Source: Chitinophagaceae bacterium IBVUCB1
Lineage (GTDB): Bacteria > Bacteroidota > Bacteroidia > Chitinophagales > Chitinophagaceae
Assembly: GCA_002127285.1 (NCBI GenBank)
Contig: NFUW01000002.1
Coordinates: 159,683-223,682, forward strand
DNA length: 64,000 nt
Direction: 5' to 3'
Below, piece after piece: positions 34,595-43,263 of this stretch. Each line of letters starts with the position of its first letter. Position 1 is the first letter of the stretch. The position numbers were made by a program, and so were the translations under genes. Below the pieces are notes generated by a model that saw nothing but the letters and a program-made list of their open reading frames with translations, did not search any database and had not been told where the DNA came from.

Positions 34595-35512
34595 AACTCT
34601 CTTAGCATTTTCCGCATCTTTATTTAGCTGTTCTTTCAATGCATCTAATGATGGGAAGCGCTGCTCGTCTCGCAGTCGCTGTACAAATTGTATTTCAACC
34701 TCTTGTTTGTATATATCACTGTTGAAGCCAAACAGGTGCGCTTCTATATGCAGGCTCAATTCATTGCTTACTGTAGGGCGTATGCCAATATTCATCATGC
34801 CATCGCATATCTTGCCTTCAACTACTACCTTAATAACATATACACCGTTGTTAGGTATTATCTGTTCGGCATCTGTTGGTTGTATATTGGCGGTAGGGTA
34901 GCCCAGTTGCCTGCCAAGTTTTGCACCCTCTATTACACGTCCTTTCAGGCAATAGTGTCGTCCCAGCATTTGTGCTGCATCGGTTACTTGCCCTGCTGCC
35001 AGTGCATGGCGTATTTTGGTAGAGCTGATGGCAGCATCTTCTATTTGTTTGGCTGGTATTTCAAATACTGTATAGCCTGCCTCTTGCTCAAACGATTGCA
35101 GCAGTGCTATATTGCCGGCCCTGTCGTGCCCGAACTGGTGGTCGTAACCAATGACGATGCCTTTGGGGTGCAGGTGTTTTACAAGGAAGTCTTTGATATA
35201 TGCCTCTGCAGACAGCGCAGCGAACTCTTTAGTAAATGGCACAACAAATACATGGTCTATACCTGCATCTGTCAATAGTTTAATCTTCTCTTGCAGTGGG
35301 GTGATGATATGAATGGGTTGCTGCGGGAATAACAATTTGCGTGGGTGTGGTTCAAACGTCAATACAATACTTTCTCCGGCTGACGCCTTCGCCTGCGCTA
35401 CTACCTGTTGAAGAATAGTGAGATGCCCCAAATGCACCCCATCAAAAGTACCGATTGTAATAACCGCATTGTCGAAATCCTTAAGCTCGTCTGTGTTATA
35501 AAATACTGCCAT
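34580..35512 (-). CDS. ribF: Bifunctional riboflavin kinase / FAD synthetase
   Basis: A 310-residue enzyme that makes FMN and then FAD. The N-terminal nucleotidylyltransferase half has TFDGVHLGH and the ISSTKIR motif; the C-terminal kinase half (about 185-310) has GYPTANI and the SLHIEAHLFGF segment with the catalytic Glu. It is the usual full-length bacterial form. It lies 21 bases downstream of kynU on the same strand. Confidence 0.93.
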   Translation of the reverse strand: MAVFYNTDELKDFDNAVITIGTFDGVHLGHLTILQQVVAQAKASAGESIVLTFEPHPRKLLFPQQPIHIITPLQEKIKLLTDAGIDHVFVVPFTKEFAALSAEAYIKDFLVKHLHPKGIVIGYDHQFGHDRAGNIALLQSFEQEAGYTVFEIPAKQIEDAAISSTKIRHALAAGQVTDAAQMLGRHYCLKGRVIEGAKLGRQLGYPTANIQPTDAEQIIPNNGVYVIKVVVEGKICDGMMNIGIRPTVSNELSLHIEAHLFGFNSDIYKQEVEIQFVQRLRDEQRFPSLDALKEQLNKDAENAKRVLAVL

Positions 35513-35533
35513 GCTGTACTGTAATGTAGCGCA

Positions 35534-36796
35534 TTATTTAATCCCCATCAAAATCTCATAAAAACGGTAGCAATCTTCGTATGTATTGTAAAGCGGTACG
35601 GGTGCAATGCGTATCACGTTCGGCTCTCGCCAGTCGGCTACTACGCCGTTCGCAGTTAGTGTATCAAATACTTCTCTGCCTCTCTCTTTAAACAGTAAAG
35701 ACAACTGGCAGCCCCTGCGTGTAGGGTGCGATGGTGTAATGATAACAAAAGGCAGGTGCGTTACTTGCTTTAGCAGCCATTCAAGATAACCTGTCATGTT
35801 CAGGCTTTTTTCACGTAGAGCCACTACACCTGCTTTGTCAAATATATCGAGCGACGCATTGTGAGCTACCATGTTGAATACAGGCGCATTGCTCATCTGC
35901 CAGCTACCTGCATTGTTTTGTGGCACAAAGCCTTTCTTCATCAGGAAACGCTCTTTTTCGTCGTTGCCCCACCAGCCACCTAAGCGGAATATCTTAGGAT
36001 TGCCATAATGATGCTCATGTACGAATAAACCGCCTACGCCACCCGGCCCCGAATTGAGGTATTTGTAAGAACACCAGCAGGCAAAATCTACCGCCCAATC
36101 GTGCAGGTTCATGGGTACATTACCAACAGCATGTGCCAGATCGAAGCCAGCGTATGCACCCACCTTATGTGCAGCGTCTGTTATACGCTTCATATCAAAT
36201 AGCTGGCCTGTGTAATAATTCACACCACCCATCATCACCAATGCCAGCGTATCACCTGCATCTGCTATGGCTTTAATGATGTCGTCTTCTTCTATAATAT
36301 GTGCGCCATCTTTAGGGGCCATTTCTATAATGGCATCTGCAGGGTCGTAGCCATACATACGCACCTGTGTTTCCACGGCATATTGGTCAGACGGGAAAGC
36401 ACCTGCTTCCATCAGTATCTTATATCGTTTCCCTTCAGGACGGTAAAAAGAGAGCATCAGCAAATGCAGGTTCACCGTCAGGGTATTAGTAGCTACTACC
36501 TCATCCTTTTTAGCACCAACTATTTTTGCAAGCCTTTCGCTAAAAAGGTGGTGGTACGAAAACCAAGGATTGCGAGCCTGAAAATGCCCCTCAACACCGT
36601 GGCGTGCCCAGTCTTCCAATTCCTGCTGCATCAGGTAGCTCACGCTTTTGGGTTGTAATCCCAATGAATTGCCGCAGAAATAGTGTACATCTTTATCATT
36701 ATGTTGCGGAAACCTGAAGCGCTCGCGGTAAGAAAAAAGTGTATCTGTATTATCCAATCCTTGGGCAAACTCCAACGTGGCTTCGTATGATTGCAT
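35534..36796 (-). CDS. kynU: Kynureninase
   Basis: A 420-residue PLP enzyme that cleaves kynurenine or 3-hydroxykynurenine to anthranilate or 3-hydroxyanthranilate plus alanine, in tryptophan breakdown or NAD synthesis. The PLP lysine is Lys245 in CSYKYLNSGPGG, and FYFCGNSLG-type and FPSDQYA motifs are typical. No other kyn gene is near; ribF follows on the same strand. Cytoplasmic. Confidence 0.93.
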   Translation of the reverse strand: MQSYEATLEFAQGLDNTDTLFSYRERFRFPQHNDKDVHYFCGNSLGLQPKSVSYLMQQELEDWARHGVEGHFQARNPWFSYHHLFSERLAKIVGAKKDEVVATNTLTVNLHLLMLSFYRPEGKRYKILMEAGAFPSDQYAVETQVRMYGYDPADAIIEMAPKDGAHIIEEDDIIKAIADAGDTLALVMMGGVNYYTGQLFDMKRITDAAHKVGAYAGFDLAHAVGNVPMNLHDWAVDFACWCSYKYLNSGPGGVGGLFVHEHHYGNPKIFRLGGWWGNDEKERFLMKKGFVPQNNAGSWQMSNAPVFNMVAHNASLDIFDKAGVVALREKSLNMTGYLEWLLKQVTHLPFVIITPSHPTRRGCQLSLLFKERGREVFDTLTANGVVADWREPNVIRIAPVPLYNTYEDCYRFYEILMGIK

Positions 36797-36947
36797 CCTT
36801 GCTTATTTTGTGCGCAAAAATAGTGTAACAACTTGTAGATTACATAGATTAATTATACGCCATATTTAACGACCTCTACTTTTTCTCCGTTCACCTACCA
36901 TATTGATATGTTAACCGAAAGGGTAGTTATTATTTACCGCGAAACTG

Positions 36948-36955
36948 TACTTTTG
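36948..36955 (+). promoter_or_regulatory. -7 box of the LemA operon
   Basis: TACTTTTG matches TAnnTTTG 17 bases before the lemA start codon. The rest of the 176-base gap is AT-rich. Confidence 0.4.
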
Positions 36956-36972
36956 GTTAAAATTCGTAAACA

Positions 36973-37563
36973 ATGAAAAAAGGTTCACTTCTATTAGTCG
37001 TTTTACTTGGTTTGCTGCTTATCGGCGGTTGTATGACTTGCAACGTGCAGAAATCATTGGTAACACTGGATGAAAATGCCAAAAGCAAATGGGCAGAAGT
37101 ACAAAACCAATATCAACGCCGTGCCGACTTGGTGCCAAATCTGGTAAACACGGTAAAAGGCGCAGCTAATTTTGAACAAAAGACGCTGACGGATGTGATT
37201 AATGCGCGTGCCAAAGCAACATCTATACAAGTAAACCCCGAAAACCTGACATCCGAAAAGCTGCGTGAATTCCAAAGCGCGCAGGGCGAATTGAGCCAAG
37301 CGCTCGGCAGGCTGATGGTAGTATCTGAAGCATATCCCGAACTGAAAGCAAACCAAAACTTCCTTGCACTGCAAGACCAGTTGGAAGGAACAGAGAACCG
37401 CATCACAGTTGCTCGTAAAAACTTTAATGATGCAGTGCAGGAATACAATACCAAGCTCCGCATTTTCCCCAACAATATTTTTGCAGGTATGATGGGCTTT
37501 AGCACCAAAGGTATGTTTGAGGCAGATGCTGCCGCACAAAAAGCACCTACGGTACAATTCTAA
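36973..37563 (+). CDS. LemA family protein
   Basis: A 196-residue membrane-anchored protein. The N-terminal hydrophobic segment ends in GGCMTC, so it may be a lipoprotein. The LemA signature follows: NVQKSLVTLDE, AEVQNQYQRRADLVPNLV and the helical bundle to about residue 160, then NIFAGMMGF. Function of the family is not settled; LemA genes are often beside TPM-domain genes, as here (6 bases to the next). An envelope-stress role is speculation. Confidence 0.85.
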   Translation: MKKGSLLLVVLLGLLLIGGCMTCNVQKSLVTLDENAKSKWAEVQNQYQRRADLVPNLVNTVKGAANFEQKTLTDVINARAKATSIQVNPENLTSEKLREFQSAQGELSQALGRLMVVSEAYPELKANQNFLALQDQLEGTENRITVARKNFNDAVQEYNTKLRIFPNNIFAGMMGFSTKGMFEADAAAQKAPTVQF

Positions 37564-37568
37564 TCAGG

Positions 37569-38027
37569 ATGTTTCCTTTCAATAACATGAAGCCACTACT
37601 TACTGCTGAAGAACAGCAGCAGGTAGTGGCTTGTATAAGAGAGGCAGAGGCTAATACTACGGGCGAGTTACGTGTGTTTGTAGAGAGCCGTTGCAGTTAT
37701 ATGGATGCCATAGACAGGGCTTGGGAACTGTTTCACAAACTAGCAATGGACGCAACTGAAAGGCGCAATGCCGTATTGGTGTACCTTGCTATAGACGACC
37801 ATCAGTATGCCATTGTGGGCGATAAAGAGATATATGAGAGAGCCGGCGGTGCTATGTTTTGGGAAAGTGCGGCTGTTAAATTGCGCCAACACTTGAAGAA
37901 AGGAGAGATAGGAACGGGACTGGCAAATTGTGTGCAGGAATTAGGTACAGCTATGGCTACCCACTTTCCGTACGACCCCAGTATTACAAAGAATGAATTG
38001 CCCGACGAAATAGTATTTGGTAAATAA
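37569..38027 (+). CDS. TPM-domain protein, soluble
   Basis: A 152-residue TPM (YgcG/TLP18.3/Psb32/MOLO-1) domain without a signal peptide, with ANTTGELRVFVESR and the GDKEIYERAG motif. It lacks the membrane and Gly-rich parts of the next protein. The stop shares a base with the following ATG (TAATG), so the pair is translationally coupled. TPM domains have been linked to phosphatase or chaperone-like activity in other systems; function here is unknown. Confidence 0.78.
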   Translation: MFPFNNMKPLLTAEEQQQVVACIREAEANTTGELRVFVESRCSYMDAIDRAWELFHKLAMDATERRNAVLVYLAIDDHQYAIVGDKEIYERAGGAMFWESAAVKLRQHLKKGEIGTGLANCVQELGTAMATHFPYDPSITKNELPDEIVFGK

Positions 38028-38827
38028 TGAGCCGATTCAAATCATCTGTCCGAATAGTTTTTACGCTGTTGCTAAGTGTATTGTCTTTTACATACACATG
38101 GGCAGGCGATGGCGATTTTCCGCCAAAGCCCAACCCACCCAAGCTGGTAAATGACTTGGCAGGTATGATGAGCGCTGCAGATGCTGCTCAACTGGAAGCG
38201 AAATTGCTGGAATACGAACAGACATCATCTACCCAAATCACCATCGTAACCGTCAAGAGCATTGGTATGTACGATGTGGCAGAATATGCTATAGAACTGG
38301 GCAACAGATGGGGTGTAGGGCAGAAGGGGAAAAATAACGGCGTACTGATACTGGCATCCAAAGACGACAGAAAAATAAATATATCGGTAGGTTATGGGCT
38401 GGAAGGTGCGCTGACAGATGCCATGAGCGGGCGCATCATCCGCAACGAGATAGTGCCTTATTTCAAATCCGAAGACTATTATGGCGGTTTTGTAAAAGCG
38501 GCAGATGCCATCATACTTGCCACAAAAGGAGAATATACTGCCGATGATAAACCCGCTAAGAGCGGTAGGCCAGGTACACTTACCATCATCATATTGATAT
38601 TGGTGGTGTATGTAATACTCTGGATACTAAGCAAAATAGGCGGTGGTGGTGGTGGTTCTTACATGAGCGGACGTGGTTATCGTGGTTGGGGCAATAGCGG
38701 ATGGGGTGGTTTTACGGGTGGTGGCCTCGGCGGTGGTAGTTGGGGTGGTGGGCGCAGCAGTGGTGGCGGTTTCGGTGGCTTTGGTGGGGGTAGTTTTGGT
38801 GGTGGCGGCGCCAGTGGTAGCTGGTAA
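38027..38827 (+). CDS. TPM-domain membrane protein with Gly-rich tail (YgcG-like)
   Basis: A 266-residue protein with a signal peptide (1-26), a TPM domain (about 38-170; SSTQITIVTVKS and the GYGLEGALTDA motif), a transmembrane helix (about 184-202) and a tail of Gly/Ser/Trp/Phe repeats to the end. The domain faces the periplasm. It is the third gene of the LemA operon; LemA plus TPM proteins probably form one membrane complex, inferred from this recurring gene order. Confidence 0.85.
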   Translation: MSRFKSSVRIVFTLLLSVLSFTYTWAGDGDFPPKPNPPKLVNDLAGMMSAADAAQLEAKLLEYEQTSSTQITIVTVKSIGMYDVAEYAIELGNRWGVGQKGKNNGVLILASKDDRKINISVGYGLEGALTDAMSGRIIRNEIVPYFKSEDYYGGFVKAADAIILATKGEYTADDKPAKSGRPGTLTIIILILVVYVILWILSKIGGGGGGSYMSGRGYRGWGNSGWGGFTGGGLGGGSWGGGRSSGGGFGGFGGGSFGGGGASGSW

Positions 38828-38858
38828 TATCAGGCAAATAATAATGTGGCTAAATATC

Positions 38859-38888
38859 AAAGCATCAGTGTACGCATTGATGCTTTTT
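38859..38888 (+). terminator. Terminator of the LemA operon
   Basis: AAAGCATCA pairs with TGATGCTTT around a 10-base loop and is followed by more T residues. Confidence 0.7.
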
Positions 38889-38892
38889 GCAT

Positions 38893-38900
38893 TACCTTTG
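38893..38900 (+). promoter_or_regulatory. -7 box of the cytochrome oxidase operon
   Basis: TACCTTTG matches TAnnTTTG, 37 bases before the ctaB start and just after the previous terminator. Confidence 0.35.
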
Positions 38901-38937
38901 CGCTACTTTTTTTTCATTAAGCCACTGTTAAATTTTA

Positions 38938-39837
38938 ATGTTGCAGGAAGCGCCTATAAAGGCTAAAAAGCAAATGTTGCTGGGCGGTAAGTTCAAAGAC
39001 TACAGCCAGCTATTGAAGCCCAACCTCAGCTTCATGGTGGTTTTTTCCAGTGTTATCGGTTATTTGCTTGCCCCGAACATCAGCTTCGAGTGGGATAAGG
39101 TATTGATGCTGTTTGCAGGGGGCATACTTGTAACGGGTGGTGCCAACACCATTAATCAGATATTGGAGCGCGAAGGCGATGCGCAAATGAAACGTACCAT
39201 GATACGCCCCTTGCCGGATGGGCGCATGGGCACTACCGAAGCATGGATTGTGGCTGCAATTGCAGGGCTTGGCGGTGCTTTTTTATTAGGTTATACATTC
39301 AATCCGCTTACCGGTTTCCTCAGTTTTACATCATTAATACTTTATGGTTTTGCCTACACACCTATGAAGCGCGTACACCCTGTGGCCGTGCTGATTGGAG
39401 CTTTCCCCGGTGCGTTGCCACCCCTGTTGGGCTGGGTAGCTGCTACGGGCAGTTTGGGCATAGGTGGTTGGGTATTGTTTCTGATACAGTTTTTCTGGCA
39501 GTTTCCGCATTATTGGGCTATTGGCTGGGTTGGCTACGACGAGTACCTGAAAGCAGGTATCAGTATGTTGCCGTCGCAAGAGCGCAGTTCTCGTTTCACG
39601 GCTTTGCAATGTATGTTTTACAGCATAGTGCTGGTGCCGTTGGCGGTTATACCAAGGCTGGTAGGCATGACGGGCAATATTGGTATGTGGGTATGCATAT
39701 TAGCAGGTGTGTTCTACTTTATCGCATCTGTCAGGTTCTATATCAAAAACGATTATAAAAGGGCAAAGGGCGTTATGTTTGCCTCATTTATATACCTGCC
39801 AACCGTATTGCTTGCTTTGTTGTTTGATAAGATGTAA
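38938..39837 (+). CDS. ctaB: Protoheme IX farnesyltransferase (heme O synthase)
   Basis: A 299-residue polytopic UbiA-family prenyltransferase that adds a farnesyl group to heme B to give heme O for terminal oxidases. The Asp-rich motif is NQILEREGDAQMKRT and the second site is the YTPMKRVHP loop. About eight to nine membrane helices. First gene of an oxidase operon, 15 bases before the first subunit III gene. Confidence 0.92.
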   Translation: MLQEAPIKAKKQMLLGGKFKDYSQLLKPNLSFMVVFSSVIGYLLAPNISFEWDKVLMLFAGGILVTGGANTINQILEREGDAQMKRTMIRPLPDGRMGTTEAWIVAAIAGLGGAFLLGYTFNPLTGFLSFTSLILYGFAYTPMKRVHPVAVLIGAFPGALPPLLGWVAATGSLGIGGWVLFLIQFFWQFPHYWAIGWVGYDEYLKAGISMLPSQERSSRFTALQCMFYSIVLVPLAVIPRLVGMTGNIGMWVCILAGVFYFIASVRFYIKNDYKRAKGVMFASFIYLPTVLLALLFDKM

Positions 39838-39852
39838 AAAACTGAGAAAAAG

Positions 39853-40425
39853 ATGGAAAGGGCTATGCAGCAAAAAGCAGAAAGAAAGAAAATACACCCA
39901 CATAAGTTTGCCTTGTGGGTAGCCATGAGCAGCATCATCATGATGTTTGCAGGGCTTACCAGTGCCTATATAGTACGCAAATCGCAAGGCAATTGGGTAG
40001 ATTATCACTTGCCGCCTGTATTCTGGGTATCTACCATTGCCATATTATTAAGTAGCGTAACGATGATTTTGGCTATTCGTGCATTTAAAAACCGTGCTAT
40101 GGCGGGTTTTAAAATGATGATGTGGCTGACGATAGCATTGGGTGTTACATTTGCTGTATTACAATACATTGGTTTTCAGACACTATATGCTCAAAACATA
40201 AGGGTAGATGGTAACCCGAGTGAGTCTTTCCTGTTCATTATAGCAGGTTTGCATCTTTTGCATATTTTGGGTGGGATAATTGCATTATTGATTGTATTTT
40301 TCAGGGCTACAAGAACAAGGGTAAAAGTTTACAATGCCGTGGGTTTGGAAATAGCGGGTGCTTATTGGCACTTTGTAGATGTATTGTGGATTTATTTATT
40401 TGTGTTCTTTCTGGCAAATCAATAA
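39853..40425 (+). CDS. Cytochrome c oxidase subunit III, short paralogue
   Basis: A 190-residue five-helix membrane protein of the heme-copper oxidase subunit III family. It ends with the conserved AYWHFVDVLWIYLF segment, as does the next gene. It is shorter than its neighbour and lacks the extra loop there. Subunit III supports proton uptake and stability of subunit I. A downstream Met (39865) is a possible alternative start. Confidence 0.85.
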   Translation: MERAMQQKAERKKIHPHKFALWVAMSSIIMMFAGLTSAYIVRKSQGNWVDYHLPPVFWVSTIAILLSSVTMILAIRAFKNRAMAGFKMMMWLTIALGVTFAVLQYIGFQTLYAQNIRVDGNPSESFLFIIAGLHLLHILGGIIALLIVFFRATRTRVKVYNAVGLEIAGAYWHFVDVLWIYLFVFFLANQ

Positions 40426-40491
40426 AATTGTTTCGAAATTTGCGCACGATTCACAACTAACCGATTAAAAAAATAGTAATTCAATCAATTT

Positions 40492-41229
40492 ATGTCACAA
40501 GCTACAACAGCAGAAACAAAAGTATGGGGCGGCGGACGGTCTCCGTTCAACGTGAGCTACGGAAAAATGATGATGTGGTTCTTCCTGCTTTCCGATGCTT
40601 TCACGTTCAGCGCGTTCCTTATTTCTTATGGCACTAAACGCTTCTTTAGCGAGGTGTGGCCCGATGCCAACAGCGTATTCCACGCTTTCCCGTTCATGGG
40701 GCATGCAAACCTGCCATTGTTGTTTGTGAGCTTGATGACTTTTATACTTATCATGAGTTCGGTAACCATGGTATTGGCGGTACACTGCGGCCACTATGGC
40801 GACCGTCAGGGCGTTATCAAATGGTTGTTGTGGACTATTGTGGGTGGTATATGCTTCCTTAGCTGTCAGGCTTGGGAGTGGACGCACCTTGCACACCAAA
40901 CAGGTGGCTTGTGGGGCACGTTTGTAGATCCTGCTACTCCGCTCGATAAGTTTGAACACTTCTTCAAGCATGGTGTAGTAACAGCTGCCAACAGTAGTGC
41001 AGCGTTAGAAGCATCGCATAGTTTCTATAATTACTTCTTTACCATTACAGGCTTCCACGGCGGGCACGTTGCCAGTGGTGTGGTGCTGCTGATAATGGCA
41101 TTGATAAATACAGTAAACGGTACTTACGACAAACGCGGCCACTACGAGATGATTGAAAAAGTAGGTCTTTACTGGCACTTTGTAGATTTGGTATGGGTAT
41201 TCGTATTCACCTGCTTCTACCTGCTGTAA
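40492..41229 (+). CDS. Cytochrome c oxidase subunit III, long paralogue
   Basis: A 245-residue subunit III with conserved LLSDAFTFSAF near the N-terminus and ITGFHGGHVASG plus LYWHFVDLVWVF in the C-terminal half. A soluble insert of about 30 residues (WGTFVDPATPLDKFEHFF) separates the helix groups and is absent from the upstream paralogue. Two different subunit III genes in tandem are common in Bacteroidota oxidase loci. Second of the oxidase subunit genes in this operon. Confidence 0.88.
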   Translation: MSQATTAETKVWGGGRSPFNVSYGKMMMWFFLLSDAFTFSAFLISYGTKRFFSEVWPDANSVFHAFPFMGHANLPLLFVSLMTFILIMSSVTMVLAVHCGHYGDRQGVIKWLLWTIVGGICFLSCQAWEWTHLAHQTGGLWGTFVDPATPLDKFEHFFKHGVVTAANSSAALEASHSFYNYFFTITGFHGGHVASGVVLLIMALINTVNGTYDKRGHYEMIEKVGLYWHFVDLVWVFVFTCFYLL

Positions 41230-41276
41230 TCGTAATTTCAAAAAACTAACATCACAACCTTAAAAATATTATAATA

Positions 41277-41693
41277 ATGTCAGCGCATCATACAAACGAT
41301 AGTATTCAACACCTGTACGAAGGAGATCAGTCGAAACTGTATTCGGGTGTTATGGCTCATCATACAGACATCAACTCTGCAGATAGCAAAAAACAAGTAG
41401 GCCGTATCTGGAAAGTGTTTTGGATACTGTTGGTTATTACCGTAGTAGAGGTAGTAGTAGGTATGTTCTTCAGCCACACGATGCCACGCGCATTGGTAAA
41501 TTTCTTCTTTCTGGCACTTACTATTTTGAAAGCTGGTTATATCGTATCTGTTTTCATGCACTTGGGCGATGAGGTAAAGAGTTTTATGATAACCGTACTG
41601 ATACCATTGGTATTGTTTATTTGGTTCATCATTGCATTCTTATTTGATGGTGGTTTCTGGTTGGAAATGAACACGACAGTTCCCATCAGATAA
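41277..41693 (+). CDS. Cytochrome c oxidase subunit IV
   Basis: A 138-residue protein of the prokaryotic COX4 family: a His-rich soluble N-terminus (1-45), then three membrane helices with LTILKAGYIVSVFMHLGDE between the second and third. It helps stabilise the oxidase. It follows subunit III by 47 bases. Confidence 0.85.
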   Translation: MSAHHTNDSIQHLYEGDQSKLYSGVMAHHTDINSADSKKQVGRIWKVFWILLVITVVEVVVGMFFSHTMPRALVNFFFLALTILKAGYIVSVFMHLGDEVKSFMITVLIPLVLFIWFIIAFLFDGGFWLEMNTTVPIR

Positions 41694-41727
41694 ACAATCA
41701 ACCTGAAACGGTGTTTTAGATTAGTAG

Positions 41728-42441
41728 ATGAAAAAGAAAAAAACAGGTACAAAGTTTATTATAGGTATAGCGGTAGCATTATTGTTACCGCTATCTTTTT
41801 TGCTTGTCGTCAGAATACTGTCGAAAGACAAGATGCCCAAACTACCTAAGTATTATATAGCTACAGGTGTTGATAACCAAACGGGCGATAGCCTGTATCA
41901 TCAGGTAAGCGAACTGACACTTACTAATCAGTTTGGAGAGCAGGTGTCGCTCAACGACGGTCTGAAAGGCAAGATGGTATTGATAAATTTTTTCTTTACC
42001 AATTGCCCCACCATCTGCCCGCAGATGAGCAGTAATATAGAAATGCTGCAAGACGCTTTTAGAAAAGACCCGAAGAAGAAAACGACTTTAGATACCGCCA
42101 TCCATTTCGTGTCTATATCTGTTGACCCCGAGCGCGACTCTTTTCCTGTATTGCGCGCTTATGCCGATAGATACAAAGCAAACCCTGACCATTGGTGGTT
42201 TTTGACCGGCGATAGGCAAACTATCTACAATTATGCCCGCAAGCAATTGTTTGTAAATATGCAAGAGGGCACTGGTGGCGTGGATGACTTTTTACATTCT
42301 GAAAAATTGGTGCTGCTTGATAGTAATAGATATATACGAGGTTACTACAATGGCAGAGATACAGCCGACATTATACGCTGCGCAGATGATATAGTAATAC
42401 TGACCAGACAAAAGAAAAAAAGAATAAGTAACAAACCATAA
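41728..42441 (+). CDS. SCO1/SenC copper chaperone for cytochrome oxidase
   Basis: A 237-residue thioredoxin-fold protein anchored by one N-terminal helix (9-30). Copper ligands Cys93 and Cys97 (CPTIC) and His190 (DFLHSEK) are present. It delivers copper to, or keeps reduced, the CuA site of oxidase subunit II in the periplasm. Placed after subunit IV in the same operon. Confidence 0.92.
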   Translation: MKKKKTGTKFIIGIAVALLLPLSFLLVVRILSKDKMPKLPKYYIATGVDNQTGDSLYHQVSELTLTNQFGEQVSLNDGLKGKMVLINFFFTNCPTICPQMSSNIEMLQDAFRKDPKKKTTLDTAIHFVSISVDPERDSFPVLRAYADRYKANPDHWWFLTGDRQTIYNYARKQLFVNMQEGTGGVDDFLHSEKLVLLDSNRYIRGYYNGRDTADIIRCADDIVILTRQKKKRISNKP

Positions 42442-42445
42442 GGAT

Positions 42446-42988
42446 ATGCTGACACCCATACTCAAAAAAAATGACAAGCAGGCAAGGTTGCTGATACTCA
42501 CCGTTTCATTCGTGGTTTTTGCAGTCGTGGTATTATTGAATTATATTAAGGTTGATGTAAACCTTGGTTTTGACGTACACATTTTTGCCTTCATCAATGC
42601 TATTATTAATTCAGCAGTATCGGTATTATTAATTGCAGGTTTGATTGCCGTTAAGCAAAAGAAATTTGTGCAGCATAAAAACATCATGCTGGCTGCTATT
42701 GTATTGTCGGTTTTGTTTTTAGTGTCTTACATAGCACACCACATGCTGGCAGGCGATACCAAGTTTGGCGGAGAGGGTGCAATTAAGTTGATTTATTTAA
42801 TCATCCTGATATCGCATATATTTCTCGCTGCGGTTATACTGCCGTTTATACTGTTTACCGCCTACCGCGCGCTGACAGGAGAATATGATAAACACAAGAA
42901 GTTGGCTAAATACACTTGGCCATTGTGGTTGTATGTAAGCATTACTGGTGTGGTGGTTTATCTGATGATTTCACCCTACTACAGTTAA
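42446..42988 (+). CDS. DUF420 membrane protein (CtaM-like)
   Basis: A 180-residue protein with five membrane helices and conserved histidines in the YIAHHML and ILISHIFLA segments. DUF420 proteins such as CtaM are needed for maturation of heme-copper oxidases in Firmicutes, and the genes recur in Bacteroidota oxidase operons. It begins 5 bases after the SCO gene. Confidence 0.85.
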   Translation: MLTPILKKNDKQARLLILTVSFVVFAVVVLLNYIKVDVNLGFDVHIFAFINAIINSAVSVLLIAGLIAVKQKKFVQHKNIMLAAIVLSVLFLVSYIAHHMLAGDTKFGGEGAIKLIYLIILISHIFLAAVILPFILFTAYRALTGEYDKHKKLAKYTWPLWLYVSITGVVVYLMISPYYS

Positions 42989-43022
42989 TGAATGATATTA
43001 TAAAAAGCACTAACTTTAGGAT

Positions 43023-43238
43023 ATGAAAAAGTGGTTGTTGATAGTAGTGTTGATGTTTGCTGTTGCAGAAGCGGCAAATGCACAAGGCTGCGCTATGTGT
43101 ACAAAAACCGCCGCAGGGCTTGATGATAAGAGTGCGCGCGGCCTGAATGGGGGCATACTCTATCTTGCCATGTTGCCATTGGGCATCTTAGGCACTGTAG
43201 GCTTCATCTGGTGGAAGCACAACAAGACGCAGATATAA
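43023..43238 (+). CDS. Small exported Cys-X2-Cys membrane protein of the oxidase operon
   Basis: A 71-residue protein: signal-like segment (1-20, ending NAQ), a Cys23-Ala-Met-Cys26 motif, a short soluble stretch (TAAGLDDKSARGLNGG), one membrane helix (about 46-63) and a basic tail. It follows the DUF420 gene by 34 bases. The Cys pair with Met between is compatible with copper or heme binding on the outer face, inferred only from the motif and its place after SCO and DUF420. Family name unknown to me. Confidence 0.7.
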   Translation: MKKWLLIVVLMFAVAEAANAQGCAMCTKTAAGLDDKSARGLNGGILYLAMLPLGILGTVGFIWWKHNKTQI

Positions 43239-43263
43239 TTTCATCTTCAAAATAACTCCTTTT

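Noticed and set aside
38627-38860. Thr-rich minus-strand frame near the TPM gene
   Set aside because: It is the antisense of the Gly-rich tail of the plus-strand TPM protein.
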